Below, in pieces: positions 56,560 through 64,000 of a stretch of 64,000 nt of DNA. The position numbers and the translations under genes were made by a program. This DNA comes from Elymus sibiricus (Eukaryota > Streptophyta > Magnoliopsida > Poales > Poaceae): positions 302,994,509 through 303,058,508 of the forward strand of contig CM077671.1 of assembly GCA_039707655.1 (NCBI GenBank), read 5' to 3'. Position 1 is the first letter of the stretch. Each line of letters starts with the position of its first letter. The notes below the pieces were generated by a model that was not told the DNA's origin, made no database searches, and was given only the letters and a program-made list of their open reading frames with translations.

Positions 56560-58050
56560 AAGCGTTTGTTGGGAGACAACCCAACACTTTTACTTTCTGT
56601 TTTAGTGTGTTCACATGATTAAGCTACTGTATTAATCATGTTTTATAGCTTTTGTTTCAATAAAGTGCCAAGTAAAGCCTTCGGGATGACTCACAAGATG
56701 AGTAGAATTGATGCTGAACCAAAACAGAAACTTTTGACTCCAGTACAGGAATTTTCATTTTTTACTGGAGCGTGATAATGATCTGAAATTTTTACAAAGT
56801 CTTGATATACAAATTCTTCAGGTTTTAGGAATTTTTCAGAATTTTTAGAGACAAGAAAGTATGGTTACTATACAGATCTTCACAGACTGTTCTGTTTTTT
56901 ACAGATTCTGTTTTGCATGCATAGTTTGCTTGTTTTAGTGTTCCCATAGCTTATATTCAGTGATATAAATTATGGGAATGATAGAATACATTAGGTATCA
57001 TGTGGGAACAATTATGAATCTTGTCTTGATAGTACCTAAGTGAATGATTTATCTTTATTACACTAACCCTTCTCACGAAGTTCCGTTAAGTTTTGTGTGA
57101 TTGAAGTTTTCAAGTTTTGGGTGAGACACCGATATGAGAAGAATAAGGAGTGACAAGAACCTAAGATTGGGGATGCCCATGGCACCCCAAGGTAATATCC
57201 AAGGAAGACTCAAGCGCCTAAGCTTGGGGATGCCCCGGAAGGCATCCCCTCTTTCGTCTTCAACACTATCGGTATATCTTACTTAGAGCTATATTTTTAT
57301 TCGTCACATAATATGAGTTTTGCTTGGAGCATCATTTTATTTTGTTGTTCTCTGTTAGGTGTTATTTATAATCTTGTTTTCAATAAAAAAGTTCCAAGAA
57401 TTGCATTAGGATGCTTGCATTGCATGTATTGATATGTGCTGTGTAAAAACAGAAACTTTGGCTGTAGTGTTTGAATTTTCATATTTTACTGGAACGTGGT
57501 AAGTTTCTGAAATTTTTATATAGACTTGTCATATAAATTTTATAGCATGTCCTAAATTTTCATAATGTTTTGAGTTACATAAGTACACTGTTTTCATAAA
57601 TTACTACAGACTGTTCTGTTTAGACAGATTGCTGTCATAGTTTTGTTATCTGCTTATCCTATAGTTTCCATAGCCTATATTGGTAGATATAAATTGTGGA
57701 AATGATAGTATACAGTACCTAATGTTTGAAAATTATTGTGCAACATGTCTTGGCAGTACATGAAGAGTTGATTTATTATTATGTGTACTAACCTATCTCA
57801 CGAGTTCTTTTCGAGTTTTGTGTGGATGAAGTTTTTGAGAATAGGTGAAACCATGACATGAGAGGATTGAACAAGATACAAAAGCTCAAGCTTGGGGATG
57901 CCCAAGGCACCCCAAGTAAATATTTCAAGAAGTCTCAAGCATCTAAGCTTGGGGATGCTACGCATCCCACCTCTCTTCATCAACAATTATCGGTTAGCCT
58001 ATGTTGAGCCTAAATTTTTATTCGTTCACATTATGCGTGCTATTCTTGGA
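56560..58050 (+). repeat. Duplicated non-coding module in the nested element
   Basis: Two successive diverged units, about 56660-57330 and 57430-58040. Each has CAGAAACTTT, TTTTACTGGA(G/A)CGTG, GACTGTTCTGTTT, TTTTGTGTG.TTGAAG, AAGCTTGGGGATGCCC with GGCACCCCAAG, and a second AAGCTTGGGGATGC followed by GCATCCC. The outer element has one such unit (about 49545-50130). Confidence 0.65.
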
Positions 58051-59597
58051 GTTTTATTTTGTTTAGTTTGCTGTTTGAATAAAATACTCAGATCTAAAAA
58101 TATTTATTGAGAGAGAGAGAGAGCCCTCACATAGCTACTTAATTATTTGACTACTCATTGATCTTCACTTATATCTTTTGAGAGTAGCTTGTCATTTCCT
58201 CTCATGCTTCACTTATACCTTTTTGAGGGATGAAATCTTTATGCTCATGTGCTTCATTTAAATTTGTTTGAGCTTGTCGAAAAAGCAATAGCAATATATG
58301 AAACTAGTCCCAAAGTGATAGATATCCAAGGAGGATATAATAAAAACTTTCATGAAGATCATGGGACAAATTAAACTTGATTCTTTGTAATAGTTTTGAA
58401 ACATGATGATAGTAATATGTGAGTCATGTTAGTGAGTAATTATGCTTTAGTAGGAATATTGGTGTTAAGGTTTGTGATTCCCTATGCAAGTACGAAAGTC
58501 AATAGTTATGCAATGAAGTTACATCCTACTTGTGTTGCATTATTCGGTGTTAGTTATGTTCAATGCTCACTTATGTGAATTTTCGTTTCTTGGTTTGGTT
58601 GCTTCCCAATCTATTTGCTAGCCTCCATTTGTACTAAGTAGAAATACTACTTGTGCATCCAAAATCCTTAAACCAAGTTTTTCCTTATGAGTCCACCATA
58701 CCTACCTATATGCGGTATTTCCATGCCGTTCCAAGCAAATTTGTATGTGCCATCTCTAAATTTTCAAAATAAATTTTCTCTTTTGTGTGCCCGTACCGCT
58801 CATGAAACGGTGGGGAGTATCCAATATTTTTCCATGCTAGGTGGGTTATTCTCACGATATGTGTTGATTCACTATCATTCATGAGAAAGTGGCTGGTATT
58901 CGGGATGCCCAGTTCCATGCTCAAAAATCAAATCAAAATATAATGAAACAAAACTCCCCCAGGATTGTTGTTTGTATGGACGGTACCCGTGGATTCGGCT
59001 CGCCGTGGAGTGTGATTGATTGGTGGAGGGCGAGTAAAAACTTTACCATTCTGTTTGGGAACCGCCTATAATGTATCTAGCATGGAAAGTATTGTGAGCT
59101 ACTTTATCGTTTTCGTTGACAGGAAAAGCATGCCACTCAAAATATTTTTCTCTCTCAATTTAAACCTTGAGCTCTGGCACCTCTACAAATCCCTACTTCC
59201 CTCTGCGAAGGGCCTATCTATTTACTTTACGCAATTTTTATTTTTGCTTTGAGTCTCCATCTTCTCTTATAAGCACCAACTAAGGGGCACTATGATCATA
59301 CTTGAGCATTGGGCATAGCTAATATTTGAGTGTGTTTCATGAATGGATCAATGATTGATCATGATGAGCTAGGGATAACTTTCTTTAGTGTTGATATTTT
59401 GAAAGACATGGTTGCTTGTTGACATGCTTGAGTATTGAAGTCATTATGTTAAAACTAGACTATTGCTTTGAATCATTGACAAGTCCAAATGTCCATGCTA
59501 TACAAAGAAGAAAAGAATATGATAAAAATGTAGCTAGCATTCACACTTCATAAATTATTTCTTTTATCATTTACCTACTCGAGGACGAGCATGAATT

Positions 59598-59611
59598 AAG
59601 CTTGGGGATGC
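59598..59611 (+). other. Polypurine-tract motif AAGCTTGGGGATGC of the nested element
   Basis: Immediately precedes the 3' LTR at 59612, exactly as in the outer element. Further copies are at 55938, 57220, 57888 and 57945, with a variant (AAGATTGGGGATGC) at 57163. Confidence 0.65.
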
Positions 59612-61244
59612 TGATACGTCTCCAACCTATCTATAATTTATGAAGTATTCATGCCATGTTTACAATAATTCTATATGATTTTGGTATGATTTTATTAGAA
59701 CTAACCCGAACTGACGCTGTTTTCAGCAGAACTACCATGGTGTCGTTTTTTGTGCAGAAATAAAAGTTCTCGGAATGGGCTAAAAATTTACGGTGATTTT
59801 TTATGGACCAAAAGAGACCCCCGAAGCATTGGAGTTGGGCCAGAAGAGCCACGAGGCCGCCACAAGCCTGCAGGGCGCCCCCCTAGGGCGCGTCCTCCTA
59901 GCTTGTCGCCGCCTCGTGGCCCCCCTTGACGTGAGGCCGACGCCAGAAATTCCTATAAATACCAAAACCCCCAGAAAGAAACCTAGATCGGGAGTTCCGC
60001 CGCCAGAAGCCTCTGTAGCCACGAAAAACCAATCGGGAGCCCGTTCCGGCACCCTGCCGAAGGGGGAAACCATCACCGGAGGCCATCTTCATCATGCCGG
60101 CGGTCTCCATGAAGAGGAGGGAGTAGTTCACCCTCGGGGCTGAGGGTATGTACCAGTAGCTATGTGTTTGATCTCTCTCTCTCGTGTTCTTGAGATGGCA
60201 CGATCTTGATGTATCACGAGCTTTATTGATATATATGAATCATATGGAGTTTTCCCCTCTCTATCTTCTTGTGATGAATTGAGTTTTCCCTTTGAAGTTT
60301 TCTTATCGGATTGAATCTTTAAGGATTTGAGAACACTTGATGTATGTCTTGCGATGGGATATCCGTGGTGACAATGGGATGTTCTATTAATCCACTTGAT
60401 GTATGTTTTGGTGATCAACTTGCGGGTTCCGTGACCTTGGGAATCTATGCATATGGGTTGGCACATGTTTTCGTCTTGACTCTCCGGTAGAAACTTTGGG
60501 GCACTCTTTGAAGTTCTTTGTGTTGGATTGAACATGATGAATCTGAAATTGTGTGATGCATATCGTATAATCAAGCCCATGGGTACTTGTGGTGACATTG
60601 GAGTATCTAGGTGACATTAGGGTTTTGGTTGATGTGTATCTTAAGGTGTTATTTTAGTACGAACTCTAGGGCTGTTCGTGACACTTATAGGGATAGCTCA
60701 TAAGATTGATCGGAAAATATAACTTTGAGGTGGATTCGTACCCTACAATAATTTCTTCGTTTGTTCTCCGCTATTTGTGACTTTGGAGTGAACTCTTTGT
60801 CGAATGTGAGGGATTTACATATGATTCAACTATGTTAGTATTGTTGAGAGAACTTGCACTAGTGAAAGTATGAACCCTAGGCCTTGTTTCTAAGCATTGC
60901 AATACCGTTTGTGCTCACTTTTATCATTAGTTACCTTGCTATTTTTATATTTTCAGATTACAAAAACCTATATCTACCATCCATATTACACTTGTATCAC
61001 CATCTCTTCGCCGAACTAGTGCACCTATACAATTTACCATTGTATTGGGTGTGTTGGGGACACAAGAGACTCTTTGTTATTTGGTTGCAGGGTTGTTTGA
61101 GAGAGGCCATCTTCATCCTACACCTCCCACGGATTGATAAACCTTAGGTCATCCACTTGAGGGAAATTTGCTGCTGTCCTACAAAACTCTGCGCTTGGAG
61201 GCCCAACACGAGTCTACAAGAAGAAGGTTGTGTAGTAGACATCA
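59612..61244 (+). repeat. 3' LTR of the nested element
   Basis: 1633 bases, the same length as the 5' LTR, ending ACATCA before ATCAC. Confidence 0.92.
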
Positions 61245-61299
61245 ATCACCCTTTCCTCTTCAAGGGAAAACCAACGCAAGCTCAAGAAGTAGCAATAAC

Positions 61300-64000
61300 G
61301 CATAACTCTTTCAACAGCATGCCAATGAACATCACCCGGATTGGCAACAAACCGGCTCAGTTTGCTCACAGCAAACGCGATGTTAGGCCTTGTTGCGCTA
61401 GCTAGATACATAAGTGAACCAATGATTTGAGAGTATCTCAATTGATCTTTAGCTGTGCATGTGAACTTGCGCACCAGCACACTAGGATCATATGGTGTTT
61501 GAGAAATTTTGCAGTCCGAATATCCAAAACGACTCAAAATCTTCTCAACATAGTGGGATTGCAGAAGTGTAATCCCACCCTCATCATCTCTCAAAAGCTT
61601 GATGTTCAAGATAACATCAGCCACTCCAAGGTCCTTCATCTCAAAGTTCTGAGACAGAAAGGACTTAACCTCCTCAACCACTTTGAGGTTGGTTCCAAAT
61701 ATCAGTATGTCACCAACATACAAGCACAATATAACTCCTTCGCCCCACCATGGTGATAGTATACACATTTGTCAGCTTCATTGACAACGAAGCCAACAGA
61801 TGTCAGAGTTGTGTTAAACTTCTCATGCCATTGCTTAGGTGCTTGTCTCAGGCCATATAAAGATTTCAACAACTTACACACCTTTCCTTCCTGACCATCT
61901 ATCACAAAGCCATCTGGCTGTTGCATATAGATTTCCTCCACTAGCTCTCCATTTAGGAAAGCCGTCTTGACATCCATTTGATGGACGAGAAGATCATGCG
62001 AGGCTGCCAACGAGAGTAGTACACGAATGGTGGTCAGTCTGGCCATAGGTGAATAAGTGTCGAAGAAATCTTCTTCTTCTTTCTGGGCATAGCCCTTGGC
62101 TACAAGCCTAGCCTTGTACTTTTCAATTGTACCATCGGGCCTAAGCTTCTTTTTGAACACCCACTTACATCCCAATGGTTTGCAACCATAGGGACGCTCA
62201 GTAATTTCCCATGTTCTGTTAGCCATGATGGAATCCATCTCGCTACGGACCGCATCTTTCCAGTAGTCAGCATCAGGAGATGCATAGGCTTCTGAAATAG
62301 ATGTGGCATTATCATCCACGAGGTACACAAGGAAGTCATCACCAAAGGTCTTTGCAGTCCTTTGTCTCTTGCCCCTACCAAGGGTTTCCTCGTCATCCTC
62401 CTCAGGATTTTCATCATGTGTTTGTTCATAATATTCCATAGGAATGGCAGGCTTAGGAGTCTCCTCAGATTCCTGTCTAGAAGTGCTATGCATATCTCTC
62501 ATAGGGAAAATGTCCTCAAAGAATGTAGCATCCTTAGACTCCATAATTGTACCGACCTTCACGTCAGGTACCTCAGATTTCACTACTAGAAATCTATAGC
62601 CAACACTATTCTTAGCGTAGCCCAAATTAATGCAGTCCACGGTCTTTGGTCCAAGCTTACGCTTTTCGGGGATCGGCACATTGACTTTCACCAAACAGCC
62701 CCAAGTACGTAAGTAGGAGAGCGTCGTCCTTCTCTTCGACCACTGCTCATATGGAGTGACCTCATTATCTTTTGTCGGAACCTTATTCAGGACATGACAC
62801 GAAGTCAATATAGCCTCCCCCCACCATGCCTTGGATAAACCCGATGTATCTAACATGGCATTAACCAAATCGGTTAGAGTACGGTTTTTCCGCTCGGCAA
62901 CCCCGTTTGACTGGGGCGAATAGGGAGGCGGCCTCTCATGAATAATGCCGTGTTCCGAACATAAAGAATCAAACTCATTTGAGAAGTACTCTCCACCACG
63001 ATCAGACCGAACTCATTTAATTTTATTTTCAAGTTGATTCTCAACTTCTGCCTTACAGATTTTAAAGTAGTGTAGAGCCTCATCTTTAGTATTTAATAGA
63101 TACACATAGCAATATCTAGTGGAATCATCTATCAATGTCATGAAGTATTTCTTTCCACCTTTAGTCAACACACCATTCATCTCACAAAGATCTGAACGTA
63201 TGAGTTCTAATGGCGCCAAGTGTCTCTCCTCCGCAGCCTTGTGAGGCTTGCGAGGTTGCTTTGCTTGCACACACGAATGGCACTTAGAACCTTTGGCTAA
63301 AGTGAAACTCGGGATTAAGTTCAGTTTTGCTAGCCGCGACATAACACCGAAACTAATGTGACAAAGACGTGAATGCCAAACTTCAGATTCATTAACACTC
63401 GAATGAATATTGTTCACGACTTTATTACAAAAATCTGCAAGGGAAAGGCGGAACAGACCTCCGCATTCATAACCTTTTCCAACGAAAAGTCCATATTTTG
63501 TAACAACTACTTTATTAGACTCGAAGACCAACTTAAACCCTTCTCTACACAGAAGGGAGCCACTAACGAGGTTCTTCTTGATGGCAGGGACATGCTGCAC
63601 GTTCTTCAGCTGCACGATCCTTCTCGAAGTAAACTTCAGATCGACCGTGCCAACACCAAGAACAGAAGCACTCACACCATTCCCCATCAATACGGACCCG
63701 TGCCCTGTGACCTGATAAGAAGAGAACAATGAGATGTCAGCACACACATGAATATTTGCACCCGTGTCCACCCACCAATCGGTGGATTGACAAACCAAAA
63801 ATACAGTAAATAAATTACCGTACCCAGATGCACCACTTTCATTGTTGCCCACAATCATATTGGCAGACTTATTGTCTTGCGTCGGCTTCTTGTACTTGTT
63901 TGGGTACTTGTTGGCCCAATGTTCCTCCGAACCACAAGTAAAGCAGCCATCTCCCTTCTTATTCTTCTTGAAGGTCTTCTTCCCCTTCTTCTTGAAATCG
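61300..64000 (-). pseudogene. Copia polyprotein: zinc knuckle, protease, integrase, reverse transcriptase
   Basis: On the minus strand from the right edge: a Lys-rich region and a zinc knuckle CFTCGSEEHWANKY in which the last Cys is Tyr; protease with WWVDTGANIHVC; GAG-pre-integrase HxRLCH/CHSC; integrase core beginning LIRSDLCEMNG and FMTLIDDSTRY, then a TGA at 63015-63013 just before VRSDRGGEYF; HERPPPYSPQSNGVAERKN with the catalytic Glu; reverse transcriptase KARLVAKGYAQ, MDVKTAFLNGEL and KSLYGLRQAPKQW. A one-base frameshift near 61744 and a YVGD in place of the usual YVDD active site follow. The piece ends at ERVMRY, where the outer nested element is inserted. Dead by at least four lesions. 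The gag start lies beyond the window. Confidence 0.9.

Larger units (their letters stand above)
53981..61244 (+). mobile_element. Complete non-autonomous LTR retrotransposon, sister family, nested
   Basis: Target duplication ATCAC at 53976-53980 and 61245-61249. LTRs 53981-55613 and 59612-61244 are both 1633 bases and nearly identical. Primer site TGGCGCCGTTGCCGGGGA at 55624-55641 matches tRNA-Asp; the polypurine motif is at 59598-59611. It has a damaged ORF homologous to 48523-49388 and no gag-pol. It shares the first 25 or so LTR bases (TGATACGTCTCCAACGTATC) with the outer element, then diverges. It is the youngest insertion of the nest. Confidence 0.95.
46638..61294 (+). mobile_element. 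Non-autonomous LTR retrotransposon (TGATACGTCTCC family), with a nested sister element
   Basis: Target duplication ATAAC at 46633-46637 and 61295-61299. 5' LTR 46638-48221, primer site 48233-48250, polypurine motif 52184-52197. The 3' LTR starts at 52198, is broken at 53980 by another element and finishes at 61250-61294. Without the nested element it is about 7.4 kb. No gag, protease, integrase or reverse transcriptase is present; one unrecognised ORF lies after the primer site. tRNA-Asp priming and LTR type suggest a Gypsy-class parent (Sabrina/WHAM-like by memory). The same family left the solo LTR at 16064. Confidence 0.92.
52198..61294 (+). repeat. 3' LTR of the outer element, interrupted twice
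   Basis: LTR pieces are 52198-53980 and 61250-61294. Interruptions are a 240-base foreign filler (52661-52900) and the complete sister element (53981-61244). Subtracting both gives about 1.59 kb, matching the 1584-base 5' LTR. The last piece CCTTTCCTCTTCAAGGG to GTAGCA completes the LTR. Confidence 0.88.
44569..64000 (-). mobile_element. Copia retrotransposon, split by nested LTR elements, open at the right edge
   Basis: A minus-strand Copia element. Its 3' LTR is 44569-45563, its polypurine tract adjoins the LTR at 45564, and its polyprotein runs from the right edge to 46105. The order of domains on the minus strand (zinc knuckle, protease, integrase, reverse transcriptase, RNase H) is the Copia order. 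It is interrupted by 46633-61299. The left flank next to the LTR is ACTTT; the 5' LTR and other flank lie beyond the window. Several coding lesions make it inactive. Confidence 0.88.

Noticed and set aside
57888..59611. The GGGGATGC repeats as a CRISPR array
   Set aside because: Eukaryotic retroelement context, spacing irregular and not spacer-like.

Overview
The window looks like nuclear DNA of a Triticeae grass (wheat, Aegilops or barley type). By my reading roughly three quarters is transposable-element sequence: CACTA elements with TTTAGTCCCGGTT hairpin ends, tRNA-Asp-primed LTR elements starting TGATACGTCTCC, an Au-type SINE, hAT and Harbinger miniatures. Only two ordinary host genes are supported. 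One is a five-exon nuclear gene for chloroplast NdhL (4734-5747, +). The other is a two-exon bHLH transcription factor of the bHLH30/AIG1 type (41788-44057, +). I recognise no rRNA or tRNA gene and no CRISPR array.

Layout: 1-1512 is a partial Copia-type LTR; 3585-4690 is a diverged tandem duplication that forms the NdhL upstream region. Then come an LTR fragment (5868-6301), miniature DNA transposons (6452-6690; 7077-7635 with a perfect 8-bp target duplication) and old tandem repeats (8100-9288). An essentially complete 13.55-kb CACTA element (9289-22839, perfect 17-bp inverted ends, AAA target duplication) splits those repeats. It carries on the minus strand a small membrane-protein ORF, a broken TNP2 transposase, a short conserved ORF and a spliced gene ending in a C48/Ulp1-like protease. 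A solo LTR (16064-17622, target duplication AGCAC) sits inside it. From 22843 to 31274 there is no convincing gene, but a 937-bp internally deleted hAT element (25696-26632, 8-bp target duplication), a GC-rich gene-free island and a LINE-like remnant.

A second copy of the CACTA family (31275-40167) has lost its transposase and right end. Its protease gene has five coding lesions that I can see, and a 3.6-kb element sits between TA microsatellites in one of its introns. An Au-like SINE and remnants precede the bHLH gene.

From 44569 to the right edge lies one minus-strand Copia element, split by nesting. A 14.7-kb span of a non-autonomous LTR element (46638-61294, target duplication ATAAC) interrupts its polyprotein between reverse transcriptase and RNase H. 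A sister element (53981-61244, target duplication ATCAC) lies in the 3' LTR of the first. Both tRNA-Asp-primed elements lack gag-pol but share one unrecognised ORF and repeat their polypurine-tract motif internally.

The most unusual signals are: an snRNA-type promoter module (USE plus TATA) just upstream of a 51-bp-arm hairpin in the CACTA element, with a related module in the unrelated Copia LTR; the iterated polypurine-tract motif; a 240-bp organelle-like filler in an LTR; and the microsatellite-embedded element with palindromic ends. All assignments are by eye from sequence and memory of families; no search was run.
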